64,000 nucleotides of DNA from Owenia fusiformis (Eukaryota; Annelida; Polychaeta; Sabellida; Oweniidae). The position numbers were made by a program, and so were the translations under genes. The notes below the pieces were generated by a model. The model did not search any database and had not been told where the DNA came from. It saw only the letters and a program-made list of their open reading frames with translations. The stretch spans positions 23,521,759-23,585,758 of the forward strand of contig CAIIXF020000009.1 of the NCBI GenBank assembly GCA_903813345.2. Direction: 5' to 3'. Shown here one piece after another: positions 10,987 through 24,400 of the stretch (position 1 is the first letter of the stretch; the number at the start of each line of letters is the position of its first letter).

Positions 10987-13900
10987 ATGGATCGTAAAGA
11001 TTTGGAACGGGAAATCGCAGAATTGAAGAAAATGTCCACACTGGAACGGATAAAAACATCAGAGACAATACAAGAGTATGTTTTAGAGTAATTTTACAAT
11101 GTGTTTATCTTTAAATGATAGTTGTATTTACGGTAGATAGCGTAGTGCGTATCATAACTACATGATTGTTAGTTAACATGTGTATCATGATTACATAATC
11201 GTTAGAAAACATATGTATGATATCATAACTACTTGATAGCTAGTTAGCATGTGTATCATGACAACATGATTGTTAGTTAGCATTTGTGTCATGACTACAT
11301 AATTGTTAGTTAGTACGTGTATGATGACTACTTGATTGCTAGTTATCATGCGTATCATGACTACATGAATGTTAGCATGAGTAGCATGACTCTATGCTAA
11401 TTAGGGCCGTTAATTAGCACATGTATCATGACTACTTGATTGTTTGTGTATCATGACTACATGATTGTTATTTAGCATGAGTATCATGACTACATGGTTG
11501 TTAATTAGGGCCGTTAATTAAGACGTGTATCATGACTACATGATTGTTAGATGTGTATTATGACTGCATGATACAGATGGTAACCATTGTAATTCATCCA
11601 TAATTCAAGAAAGAACTTGATAAGACACAAAACAAGACTTGTCTTACAAGTAACAAGTTTTGTTCAGTGTTCAATTGTTGAGGTTGAGGCGGCGATTTCT
11701 TTAGTCTTATTAGTTCGAAATACATTGGCAAGTTCATATCCTCATCCTCATCCTCCCATCATGTTATCTGTTATCATTTTTAACAAGTATTTAACTAAGT
11801 ATTTAACAAAGCCCATTCATTTGAGTCCATGACATAATATATAATCTGTACTTAATCCGGAGATTCTGAATCGCATAACATTTGAACAGGATCTTATTCT
11901 TCTACAATTCATCAATTCATCATTGTTTCGTTTTAATTTGATATTGATTTTCAAGGCCTAGAAATGCTTCAATATTATACTTCGAATTAGTTTAATTAGC
12001 TAAGAGGTTCTGTCATATGAAACAGTCGGTCAATCCATTAACAACACCCTTCGCTCACTATCAGAGACTGATAGACATCCGTGAAGGATACAATTGATTT
12101 ACCAGAATCATGGATTTTGATGATAATACACGCTGATTGGCAAATGTGTACCTTTATGTTGAAAGTACACATACAAATACATGTATGTAAATAGCGTTGA
12201 TCATCAGCGCAATAGATTTCTACCATATAATTGATTGTGACCACATCTGGTCTCTCTATAAATTCCCATTGTTCACAATGGCTCAGCGATACAGCTCCTA
12301 CGACAATAAAAAGGATTGGCAACTGGTTTATTCAATTATTAGCCTATATATTCAATTTCAGAAAGTCGTGTCTTGTATTACGCTTATTGTTCGTGTTGGT
12401 ATTGTTTTCTTCCAGTTCTCTATTTTTCAAATAAGTGCAGTGCTTAAAGTGCATAGTGCAATTCATACGGTCTTATTGGGGGGGGGGGGGGGAGATACAG
12501 GTTGTCCCAGAAGTAATGGTAATTTTGTTCTAAAAATGTTATTTGATAAGGAAACAATATAATTTTCACTTCGAATGAAGATCAAAGTGTAGTCATTATT
12601 TTTTCTATCACGTTTATCACTTTCAATAGTGATAACGGTCATATAAATGACAACCAGAAAGTTCTGGAATATTGTATGTGATATTTAAACAAGTCATGGT
12701 GATGTTATGCTGTTTATGATTCTACCTCGACAGAGTTTGAAGCATCGTGCAAATTGAGTCCACCATGAAGGCGAGTTACAGTTGCACCGTGCTATTCAGT
12801 TAGCTCATCGGAAAATATATCGAATGATGGTTTTGACCACATGTTCCAATAATGTGGATCAAAAGGAACCGACAAATTGTATCCAGCTAAGGACAGTAGC
12901 TAGATACACATGACAAATTATATCATCGCCGTACAATAGTACTGCGTCCTAAACAAAATATGAAGACATAAGAGACACGTGTAATAATATAGTAATGTTT
13001 ATTGCTGTGGCACATACAAATTAATATGAGAAATAACTTTTTATATTAAAATGCTCCACAGAACTCACATATACGTTGCTATGGCAACAACAAATGGTGT
13101 ATTATATCAGAAAGCCCAATATGGCAAAAATGAAACAGACGCTCCGATCTTTATTTGATGATATTGTTTCCCTCTTTAATACGTTTTGTAGAATACAATT
13201 ACCATTACTAATGTGTCACCCTGTATCTTTATTTCCACTGCCCACGTGAGTCCATTCAACTCAAAAAGGTATTTTAATCAAAGGATCCTAATGTTGCTAT
13301 TTCTTTGGATAATTTGAAGGTTAGCTGGTTTCGGTCACGATGAACACACGAAATACTGAAATGTTAATACATTCATATAAATGATACATACATCGTGCTA
13401 AGCCGCCTCAGAACATCAAAAACAATTTGTCTGTCAAAGCAAGCAAACAAATCACTGACATTGCAATCTGAGCACCTATTAGTGAAGGCTTGGTAATAAA
13501 ACATGAAATACTGATGGATAGGTTTTTGTCATCGGAATACTAGTTCAGATATTCCCTGTAAAATTAGACCCACGATTGCTAATGAGGAAGTTATGTGCTA
13601 TACCAGTTACACGGGAAAGCATTTATCTAATGAGATTGGCGTACAATATCAGAGAAAAATCACTTTTATTATACATTCCCCAGAGCTTTGGCTTTTACAG
13701 CGAACAAAGTTAGGGCATTAACAATTTTGCAAGTAGCGCACGCCCATCTTAGTGGTGAAATACATTTTTTGTTATAATGGCCTATAGATTTTCAATAGAG
13801 ATAATAACAATTTAAATATATTAAGAAAACTGTTTGAAATACAGATTGATTTTTGTTTTAGGGGGTGATATGCAAGGCAACTTCACCATAGCAAGAAATA

Positions 13901-16900
13901 TACAAATATATAAATTAACTATATTATTCTGATATATATTATATATACTTGTATGTATTATAGCTGTATAAATAATGCCCTTTTATACCATTATACAGCA
14001 TTAGCATATCATGTCCGGAAATAGTACACTGCATTCGTTTGACTTGGCTTCTTAAAAGATAGATTCATCAACGTTATAATATAATGTTAGTGAGAACTTA
14101 ACTTGGTACTCATGGTATACAACGTAAATGTCAAAGTCAGCTTGTGGTGGTCCTTTTCAGTCTATAACTTGCACAATACGCAGTCAGTCCACACACATAT
14201 ATTGTTTTAGCTCAATGATGGGTCATTATTTCCAGTGTAAATGAATTTTGCAATTAATACCTATCTATCTATTGCAATTATTAAACTATAAAATGTGTAG
14301 TTCATAAAAAATGTGTCTAAAACAATAGCTCTAATATCAAACAGAAATATAACATTGTAATTGCAAACATGCATTAGCTGTGGGATACAAAATTACAAAT
14401 GATGAAATTGCAAACCTGCAGATTGGAAAAATGCAATATTTTACTTGAACATATTACATGTATTATGCAACATAAACATTATTAAAAAACTTTGTATCAA
14501 GGTATTTGCAATTGACTGACACACAAAGATATAATCCGGGATTATAATTACAATATAATTCTTTCCATTCATAACCTGGTTTGTTAGATATTTAAAGGAA
14601 TATATAGGCGGTAGTTTTTGACTCATTCCTCTTAAATGGGTTTTAGATTAATGTTTGAATGATCGAAGTGATCCCCAAGTGATCATTTAAATCAATGGTC
14701 ACTGCACAAAACAGACCCAATAATGATTTAAAACAAGGTCTTTTGTACATTCGTCAACCTAGATAGAGAGCAAACTTGTACTATGGCCATCCAAAACTAT
14801 TTTACTGGGGTCTTTTAAAACCGGCAAAAGCAGTCCATAACCAACACACATTCCCTTTTTATCAGAATTTACCTAATAACGAATATCATTCGAATACAAA
14901 ATAATAAAAATCGAAAAATAAAGATTGCCTATCATATCAACAAAACAAGACATATTTTGGGGTTTCCGATATGAATGTGAAAATATATGTCTTCACAATA
15001 TAATTTTGTGATATTGATAATAGATGAGAACAAAATAGAGAATCCAATGAAGGTTTCCACAGAAAGAAGATATATTGAAATTCAATGAGCGAAGAAGCGA
15101 AACTCTGGCTATTAGTACACTTCAGCACTTGCTGCTGCATTATTGTTGCATCACTTATATTAGGCGTTATTTGCCCCGTGCTATATTTACGCCTCGCTCA
15201 TTTTAAGATAAAATAGGGGGGGGGGGGGTTAATATTTGGGAAAATTTTGATATTGTTTGTTATGACTTTGAAATATGAGATATGTGATTTAAGTGGTTAA
15301 TAACTTGAAGATTATTCCGTGGAGGATTGAATTGCAAACTGCTGCCTTCAATAAGTTGCAGATGAAAATTGAATAAGTGAACACTGCAGATAAATATGTC
15401 AACGATATTTTGAAAACTAGGGTTACCGTTTAATGATGTAATAGAATATATCATTTCAAGATGTATCTGTATAAAGAATGTAATCTTATAATCAGTCTTT
15501 CTATTATCGGATTAATGGGAGTATAGAGTGATCCAAAAAATTAGCCCTCTAATTTCGAAAAACGTGTTCAATGAAGCAAATAGAAATACGTACCTACGGC
15601 TTTAAGATCAAGAGAACTCACGTTTTCCGTCTAGGTATCTCATGCCAAATCGTTCAAAAATGCAATTTTATCAAATGGCAAGGTAATTCATCATAATCGA
15701 CTATTTCTTTCAAAAATGTGTTAATGAAATAATGTATCATTGATGTTTATATGTTTGAAAGCAATCCACAAATGACTAAATAATGACATATTATGTAGAA
15801 ATCTCAACTCTAGAAAATTGCGTTTTTGGACTGATTAAAACAAGAGCATACCAAGACAAAACTGTGAGTATACTTCTACACAAGAACATTCAAAACGAGT
15901 GCATCATAATTGAAAGAAGTATAAAAGTAGGGTTGCATTCTTCAGGGCCACCCTGTACCTTACTCAGTCGTTACATCCACGTAGTCATAAGTGACACATA
16001 AGTCTTCTTTTTGTCATTTTCACTTATTTTCACTTGATTTATCCCCAAAGGACAACATTATAAGACTGTCGCTTCCTGCTTTATTCATGAGTCATTATTA
16101 ATGGCTAGATTGTACATGGTGTTTCATATTACTTTCCTCGTATCCACCCACAGCTAATCCCAGATCACATGCCCCCGTAATCTATGTATCATAATAAAGC
16201 TTATTCAATTCCGGACTTAAGGGCCAACTATTGGCATGTTTGATCATTGGGAGTTTAGTATATGTTTAGGAGACACAATCTTCCAGATTTGCTTGATTTA
16301 TGACTACTACACTCACTGGTGATCCACTCGATTACGCTGGTTACCAAAACGAACCGTTTTGGAAACAAAATGCCGGAACATCGAAGGTACGATTTTTCTC
16401 GTTTCCTTATTTCACGCGTTATAGGCAGAATCCCCACGACGTTTTTTCTCACAACGTGTATCAGTATCATGTTTTAGAAAAGGTACATGTTTGCGGAAAA
16501 ATAGCTCAGAAGACAACATAATCGTCGATTTACTTCCTCACTTAAGTTACATAAACGGTTTGGGTTAAAAGTGCAGATCTTAGCTGTTTTTCGAAAAACC
16601 GTTTATGTAACTTAAGTGAGGAATTAAATCGACGATTCTGTTGTCTTCTGAACTATTTGTTCGCAAATATGTACACTTTCTTAAACATATGATACTGATA
16701 CACTGATTTGTGTTAAAAAATGTCGTGGGAATTCTGCCTACAACGTGTGAAATAAGAAAACGAGAAAAATCGAACCGTTTTGGTAACCAGCGTAATCGAG
16801 TGGATCACCAGTGACACTACCCTACATAAGTTTGGTAAACCGGAAGTCCATTTTTGGGTCACTTATCAAAGCCTGTTTGGGGTTTGGCGATTTAAAAAAA

Positions 16901-18424
16901 TCTTTAATATGCTAGCAAATTAAAATCCCGGGGAGTGTACTATTCTTGCTGTTCAAAGAAGTATTATAACATTTAATACTAGAAACTGCTAAAAATGGAA
17001 CACCTCACAGGTGGAACGATGTTTAAAGTCCCACAGCCCATTGACTCCATGTATTGAACCTCTGTAAGTGGAACACCTCGCAAGTGGAACACTTTTTGTG
17101 TTCCCATTGGCGTTCAACTTGCACAGGTTCAATTTAGGCGATATCTCATGATTCTAGGCTTTCCCAATATAACAGTTATTTGATAATTTAGAATATCGAA
17201 TATGTCATTCAGCGAATTTGGTTTCTTCATCTTATGAGTTCATAAGAAGGCCCTTGGCTATTTTTTCACCTTATACTCAAGGTTCATCATTTACAGATTT
17301 AAACAGTAAATCGAATTGTTCTGTCCACTGAATCTAGTTTCTTCATCTTATGAGTTCAAAGATACGCCTGATGACATACTTGAAATTAAAAATCTAGGGC
17401 AATAAATGTGAGGCTGTCTATTGGGGTCAATCACACCACTTTGGAAGCTTTTTATTGGCATCTACTAAAGTATTACTTAAAATATTAGAACATGACAGAA
17501 TTTGAAGCCCTGGCTGTCAAGTGCTCATTATACTAAAGGGACTTAAGTGTCCATGGTCTTATTAGGAAGCCATTTTATATTTTAGAAATATGTTATAACA
17601 ATAATGGCAAATTGAATATATTTCCAGGGAATCTTTTCCGTACAATCTTTTAAACTCTTCATCAGATGGTTTGATTGAACCGACTCATTTTGATTATACA
17701 AACTTCCCAAAAACCGGGAAAGTTAATCTTAACATTGTATTTCTCATTTCAATGTCATTTCTCATTTCAAGCAAACATATTTTCAATTTTGGTCATGAGG
17801 AAATTTCCCAATATGGTGCTGGATTCATCTACTTGGTTGCTTATAAGCTAGGACAGCTAAGATATGTTACTATAGCCATCTGAAATACAGTAAAACCTGT
17901 GTATATTGAACATGTTTTGCCAAGGAAATATTCAGTGTTGGTAGGTCTTCACTACAGAGAGTGTAATTTATACATAAGTCAGTAGCGTATGTGCAGAGGA
18001 AAGGTGCCTACTATGACAGGTACGGTGTTCACTAAGACAGGTTTTACTGTATGTATATTCGACTCCCATCCTCAGGTTAGCGTGAGCAGGTTACATGTTA
18101 TAAAATGACATTTCTGCATATTATGTGTCACGAAACAGTTCAATAACCTGGGTAGAGTTGTATGCAACTTATTGACAAAACTGATTTTCTAGCAAAATTA
18201 TCTCTTAATTATATAATTATAGTCGAGGAAACGCCTAACCACAAGTTCATAAGCTGTCGTATAATATTACGTCTGCTTTTCACTAATAACAATACAAAAT
18301 ATTGTCCTTGTTTTTCAGTATGGTGAACTTCATTAACAGTAATCAGGAAAACGACGGCCTTGTGTCACCCATTGATAAAAAGGCGAACCCTTGGGCAGAG
18401 ACCAAGAAATGTACCATCATTTAG
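10987..18424 (+). CDS. GNG13-like: G-protein gamma subunit, GNG13-like
   Basis: Two coding exons, 10987-11075 (89 nt, donor GTATGT) and 18319-18424 (106 nt, acceptor TTTTTCAG, stop TAG), join in phase as 64 residues. The first exon gives a charged N-terminal helix (MDRKDLEREIAELKKMSTLE), typical of the Ggamma coiled coil that wraps Gbeta. The second ends ANPWAETKKCTII. Ggamma proteins carry an NPF/NPW motif shortly before a C-terminal CAAX box. NPW and a CTIL-like end are typical of vertebrate GNG13 (67 residues), so the length fits too. The CTII box (Cys61) predicts prenylation, probably geranylgeranyl, and membrane anchoring of a Gbeta-gamma dimer. The 7.2-kb intron holds several transposons. 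The family call is firm; the GNG13 subtype is likely. Confidence 0.88.
11105..11580. repeat. intronic minisatellite, ~34-bp unit
   Basis: Imperfect tandem copies of GTATCATGACTACATGATTG followed by TTAGTTAGCAT, about 13 units with small insertions (for example TTAGGGCCGTTAATTA twice). Lies just inside the 5' end of the Ggamma intron. Confidence 0.9.
11581..12497. other. intron sequence, G homopolymer near the end
   Basis: Part of the Ggamma intron. A run of about 15 G bases lies at 12478-12492, directly beside the left end of the element at 12498. No exon candidates. Confidence 0.5.
12498..13223. mobile_element. mariner/Tc1-type non-autonomous element, TA target
   Basis: Imperfect terminal inverted repeats of about 70 bp: left CAGGTTGTCCCAGAAGTAAT, and the right end read inversely CAGGGTGACACATTAGTAAT. 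Both continue GGTAATT and later GGAAACAATAT. TA dinucleotides flank both ends. The CAGGGTG(T/A)C start with TA duplication is usual in mariner/IS630-type elements. The 726-bp interior has no transposase frame. Confidence 0.85.
13226..15521. other. Ggamma intron, no features
   Basis: AT-rich intron sequence. A G homopolymer (about 11 bases) near 15218 is the only simple repeat of note. Open frames here are short and unsupported. Confidence 0.45.
15524..15955. mobile_element. diverged mariner-type MITE (tentative)
   Basis: Right end read inversely is CAGGGTGGCCCTGAAG flanked by TA (15956-15957). A diverged counterpart TAGAGTGATCCAAAAA preceded by TA lies at 15522-15530. Only part of the ends match, so the boundaries are uncertain. 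Confidence 0.4.
16314..16813. mobile_element. 500-bp fold-back element, 5-bp target duplication ACACT
   Basis: Left arm starts CACTGGTGATCCACTCGATT, and the right arm ends with its exact complement. Arms of about 230 bp face each other around a spacer near 16560-16595. ACACT lies directly outside both ends (16309-16313 and 16814-16818). The arms are diverged by several percent with small indels. The overlapping open frames on both strands are arm sequence. Inserted in the Ggamma intron. Confidence 0.92.
16819..17885. other. Ggamma intron with scattered GGAACACCTC motifs
   Basis: Between 16990 and 17110 the motif TGGAACACCTC(A/G)CA(A/G)GTGGAAC recurs twice, the kind of interior seen in pogo-type elements (compare 17888-18049 and 28508-28560). 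It is probably an old fragment. The rest is featureless. Confidence 0.4.
17888..18049. mobile_element. 162-bp pogo/Tc1-type MITE, TA target
   Basis: Ends CAGTAAAACCTGT and its perfect inverse ACAGGTTTTACTG, flanked by TA on both sides (17886-17887 and 18050-18051). CAGT(A/G)AAACCTG is a common terminus in pogo/Tigger-like elements. It lies 270 bp before the second Ggamma exon. Confidence 0.88.
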
Positions 18425-20810
18425 GGGACTTGGATAAATCGTAATATGACACACTGGATGGTGGGACCAGTGAGGAGTAGAGGAGAAATGCAGTGAGAAA
18501 GAGAACACTATAGTTTATGCAACAAAGACACATCTACAGATTTAATTAAATTTTTAAGTGTTTTCATTTTAAAAGGAGTAGATCATATTGATACTTAAAG
18601 CATGTGTCAATTGTTATATATAATACTGGTTGGTAGTTTCATAATTTTATAAAAACATTTGTACCCTAACCAATATTACTTTCTAAAACAACTTTGCCAC
18701 CCGATGCCAATTAAGAAAAATACTAAAAACATAGTCTCAAAAACAACACATAAAGACAAAGATATTTTTTTTTGATTTGAAACATTAATCATGCTCAAAA
18801 ATGCAATTCATTGCCCTAATCATTTAATGGGAAAACCCAGAGAATCTTTTTTGTACTTATGGCATGGTTTTGTTTAAATGAAAGTTAAACAGACAAAAAT
18901 CATTCCTCATCATACAGAATTTCCTAAAACACTTTTCATAATTTGCGAACCTCGATAGATGCATATCTCTTGTTCTGTCAGAATCCGAATCCCATGCAAT
19001 ATAACATACCATACATATTACAGACATTCCAGAGACTAGGCAGTCCATGAATATACAGATAATATTCAGATAAACGTCCAGGACAGTTATTACAAAAATG
19101 ATATACTACATGGCTATAGTTTATTGCTGATTTGAACTGTTTTGGCATTTTCCGTATGACCACTTTTGTTGTAGTAGATAGATATGTTAGTTAAGGCGAG
19201 ATAGTGACTTGGTTGGTTGGTTGATTGGTTCCATGTGATGCTATGGTAACTAGCGACATCAATTATATCCCACATCTACCGAAGGAGATTTGATTAACTT
19301 AAATTCAACATCCATCCAACTTTTTGTCACATTTTTATCAATGTACATGTACTAGATCTAGTATGTTGTATATGTAACTTGTGATAGATTCTGAAAATAC
19401 AATTGAACACTAGGGGATCTGAACTATATTAAAATCAATCATAATTCACAAGTGTTCTCCACAAGTGTTCAAGTTACAGAGGAGTTATACTTGTACCTTT
19501 ACAATAGAGGCTGACCAACATAAGGTGCAAGGGGTCTCCAATTTTGTGATAATCCAGTGTACAATTTTCTAATTCTATTATCATAATAGCTCATAATTGA
19601 GGTTGAGGCTCTGTTGTGTCTCTTGTAATAGCAATACATTTACTAAACAATTTTACCTTCCTCCTGTGTAAACGTACACTTAGCAAGACTGTATGTTAAC
19701 GTTTCTGTTGGGCCAAATGGGTGAAACTTTCTAATATTCCAATTTATGCAAGGTTAATCACTCTTGTTTCAGTCATGCAATTCATGTTTACCTTTACCTC
19801 TTCGATCTTACTCAGACAATGCTATAAGAACTTCATTGTCACAATGATTGGATATCAATAACATCAATATTTGTACATGTTGAATATCAACTTCCAATCT
19901 AAATAAATATTGTGTGAGACAGAGGAAATTTGAGTCGGTTGTAGAATGGATCATGTCAAGAACTCATGTGAGAATCGAATTCTATGCAGTTGCTTTATTG
20001 GTGGGATTGGGTTAAAAGCGCCCTCTTTTATTTAAAAAAAACAGGAGCGATTAATTTGTATTAAACAGCCATGTAATTTCATTGTACATACAGTTTAACG
20101 GGGATGAGGCAATGTTTTTCTGTTAACTTGTTCAAGAATTTTTTTTGATCCAGCCCCTAAATTGGAACGAATGTAAATCATTTAAATCTAACATCTTGTG
20201 TTAATACAAGTAGTGGTCAATAATTGATTTTTTCTTATTGTAACCCAGATCAATGCTTCGTGTTGTATCTTTTGACATTGAACTTTTATGTGTCAGTCTC
20301 CTAACGACCCATTCATTATTTTGACACCTAGTTTAAAGGAATCAGTTCAAACTGTCCAGTCAACTGTATCAAAGATTTAGCAATCTGTCATGTCTAATCT
20401 CAAGGACAACTTAGCAGTAGAACTGTGTAATCACCTTCAGTATTGTCGATAGATGGCATCATTGAATATGTCAACTGTTTATTCTACAGGGTGTCCATAA
20501 AGTATATTTCTACTTTACAGACTTTTTATTGTACGTGTAATTGTAGACTTTATGGGCAATTCAGATGCATAGTTATTTTTAGCATGTTTCATTTTTCTGG
20601 TGCAATACCAATATGTTGTCCAGTTACCAGTAAGTACAACACCAAGTTTCAAGTTTCTATAGCACTCCTCAAGTCAACTCAATGTAAAATCTTAACTCTC
20701 TGAGCACAAATGTATTTATTCACCTTTAATGTGATATTGTATCTGTAGTATTTATTATACAGAGAAATAAATAATTTTTCAAAACAATTTTATTTCTTTA
20801 TTTTAATGAG
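18425..20810 (+). other. 3' UTR of Ggamma and convergent intergenic zone
   Basis: No coding exons. Possible polyadenylation signals include AATAAA at 19902 and 20767 on +. TTTATT runs near 20788-20798 could serve the opposite IFT70 transcript. The fragment TACAGGGTGTCCATAAAGT (20486) has a weak inverse counterpart near 20550 (GACTTTATGGGCAA) and may be a decayed mariner MITE. Confidence 0.4.
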
Positions 20811-21122
20811 TACATTTTGAAATACAAGTTGTATTTGAAAGAATTTTGTGCCACAACAGGACTTAATTGAGTATCTATATGTCCAGTACACTTATTGTGT
20901 ACAATAATTAAAATTCAATTTGAAATATTTAGTGAAGAAAAAACAAGTAAATGGAACTTCACTAAACACACATAATGAGAAGAGAATTCAAAATGTAACA
21001 AATATACATGTATTAAACATCAACATCTCAACATATAACATCAATTTACAATAATCACTTTAGCAGCATTATTACATTGTATAATTAGCTGCATAGTAAC
21101 AAAATATGGTTTACAGTATATA

Positions 21123-21207
21123 CAGGGTGGGCTAAAAAACATCCAATCAAAATCATTTTGCTAATATGCGATGTGATAAAAAATGTAGACATTTTTGGCC
21201 CACCCTG
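21123..21207. mobile_element. 85-bp mariner-type MITE, TA target
   Basis: Left CAGGGTGGGCTAAAAA and right TTTTTGGCCCACCCTG are inverse copies with one mismatch, flanked by TA (21121-21122, 21208-21209). Lies downstream of the IFT70 stop codon, so possibly in its 3' UTR. Confidence 0.85.
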
Positions 21208-21445
21208 TAAGTGTTTCAGTGTATGTATCATGTTTAAAATAACAGTTCATAATTTATAAGTCATTAAGCCAGTACCCTTCCAGTGTCATTTATAGTAAGT
21301 ACAATGGTACTTTTCATACATATTAGCTCTTTTTTCACATGTAGGAAATCACTACACTGCAAAATGTTCTATCAACATGTCCACTCTGATCTCCATTCAT
21401 ATAATGCTCCTTAAGTGTTTTATGGGATCCATATGCAGAAGTGTT

Positions 21446-24400
21446 TTATACCAGTTCATTTAGCAATGCTTTAATGAGCCTGGCTTCATACGTGACTGTG
21501 TTTTTACCTGGATGTGCAGGGGTCTCTTCAAGTGGATTCTCAACCACAGCCTTCACATCACGTCCATATGCTGCAAATACACAAATCAAACAATAAATTG
21601 AAGATCTAAAATTGAGTGAACAATAAATAACCTAAATATTAAGAGCAGACTGCTTAGGTAATAAAAGGAAAAATAATATTAGGATTCAATCTATATACAG
21701 GCAAATCTTAATTATTTTTTGAGCTCAGGTGCTCTAGATATACGGTGGTTTTAATCATCATATTTCACTGATATCATTCTTTCAATCATAGTAAAACTAG
21801 CAGCAGGTCAATTTGCCCTATATCATTTTGCATTGCTTTGTATAGGATACATAGGTACATCATGGGTGAGGTATTTTATCATTCTTTCAATTACTATACA
21901 ATTAACCTCACTGAAAGCTTGCACAAAATGGGTGGGGCATTTTATTTTTCAATTTATTATATATTTATCAAATGATTGGATATTAGTTAGAAATGTATGG
22001 CATAGTATTGTATAGTGTATACATCTATTAATGTTTTCCCAGCCTAGACTAAAACATCCAATCATTTAGCCTGGCCTATACTGAAACATCCATCCCTTTA
22101 TCCCAGCCTAAACTGAAACATCCATCCATTTATCCCAGCCTAAACTGAAACATCCATCCATTTATCCCAGCCTAAACTGAAACATCCATCCATTTATCCC
22201 AGCCTAAACTGAAACATCCATCCATTTATCCCAGCCTAAACTGAAACATCCATCCATTTATCCCAGCCTAAACTGAAACATCCATCCATTTATCCCAGCC
22301 TAAACTGAAACATCCATCCATTTATCCCAGCCTAAACTGAAACATCCATCCATTTATCCCAGCCTAAACTGAAGTATCTATGCATTAACCCCAACCTAAA
22401 TTGAAACTTCCAATCATTTACCTCAGCCTAAACTGAAACATCCATCCATTTATCCCAGCCTAAACTGAAGTATCTATGCATTAACCCCAACCTAAATTGA
22501 AACTTCCAATCATTTACCCAGCCTAAACTGAAACATCCATTTATTTATCCCAGCCTAAACTGAAACATCTATCCATTTATCCCAGCCTAAATTGAAACAT
22601 CCAATCATTTACCCTTGTCGAAACTGACACAAGACATACATTGATGAATATTGCACTTTGGAGAGCAAAATGGCTGCCATGTAATTTATCCTGCATGCCA
22701 CAAACCTTGTTAGATCTTGGCACTAGGGTGCTCTTACATCTGTAAGAATTTGAACGACTGACAGGTTTTCCTGGAATTTTGATGACAAGATTTAGGTGAC
22801 TCAACCTAAACTGAAACATCAATCTATTTTCCCTAGCCTTAACTGAAGTAAAAGGATCAAAGCTTTTTTTTTAAAATTTTTTGTTATTTCAAAGAAAAAA
22901 ACATGTTAAAGCAATTGCGAAAAAACAATTACAATACAGTTACATGGTAAACATACATTTTACAATTTTACAATACAGTATTGGTTAAACATTAGTCTTT
23001 AAGAAATTTTATACCATTGGCAATTCTTTTTATTTAAAGGAAAAAATCATCAGTATCATTTGTTTAATTTTGCTTCCATGATTTTCCACTTATCGTCTCT
23101 GCCAACCCGTTTGTCCATTATAAAATATTCCTTCACATTACTTATAGAACTTACTTTCACAGTGCTCCAGGAACTGCAGGCACTCTTGGGCAACAGTGTC
23201 ACGCAGCATGATCATGTGCTTAGCCATGTTTTCTAGAAGGGACAGGAAGCAACGTTTAGCGTAGAACCATGTGTCTGTCCCTAGTTTCTTCTGGTATGGC
23301 TCCAGACTTTTGATCACACGAGATATTCCAAACTCATAGTTACCCTTGGCACAGTACAGAGTCCTGGAATAAAAGACAAATAATATAGCATTAATTTTAG
23401 AATTTTTCAAAAATAGCTTCCTTGGCCCAGTAGAGGATGCTAGTATACAACACATCTATAGATTGATTAATTTGTGAATGTTCAAGTGAGCAATGAATGT
23501 GATATTGAAGGGATCTACAATCTACATGGCCATTAAGCCAGGTGGCACGAGGTAAGGAGGCAATTAACAGAAAATTATAAATTCAGACATTTTCTACAAT
23601 TGAAACTGTGAGAATGAGACCTAATGATTACATTGTGTTTTTCCAATGACAGTATTATAATGCCTAAACTCAAATTTTCCTTTGCCTCACCTTGTCCACT
23701 TTTTGTCTCACCTACTTGCATTTGCCAAGCCTATTTTAAGATTTCGGCACTGCATGCATTACTCACCCGATGACTAAATTGACTATACAGAGATGAAATA
23801 TCTTCTTATCAGGGTCCTCATAGGAGAGCGTCTCCTCTTCTTTCTCAATCTTACGCATCAGTTCCTCAGCCTGAAAGTAAATAATAACAATAACAATGGT
23901 CGCTGAAGGTTTAGTTTGTATATTTATTGAAAGCTCAGAATTCATTCATTGGAAAGGGATTCAGCGCCTCTTGTACAGCTGATACACTGTATATAAAATG
24001 TATGTATGCTGAATGTTATCTTTATCTTATTCATTCATGGATATTCTCTTATACAACCCATTTGGTTGAAAATGCAATTAATTTTCACTGTTGCATTATG
24101 GGGTACACTTACCTCATCATTCTGATTTGTCATGATGTAAGAGACGCAGAGATTTGCCAGGACTATGGCACTGACAGAGAGGATCTGAAAAACATGTAGG
24201 TTGAGAACAATGAATGTATACAGTATGTAACAGTTTACCTGTATTCCTTAATTCAGAACATTTTAAAATATGGACTAAAATATTCCAGACTCAGTCATAT
24301 GTGTCAATATTACAATTCAAGAAATGAGAATGTTTTAAACATTATTATATTAGTGAACTTCAAATATCAAATTCTAACCAATTTACGTATGGCTTAAAAT

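Noticed and set aside
16255-16521. Two overlapping ~70-codon ORFs
   Set aside because: Arm sequence of the fold-back element at 16314-16813.
22577-22822. 81-codon ORF on the minus strand
   Set aside because: Covers the minisatellite and the inverted CTTGTCATC repeat; repeat translation only.
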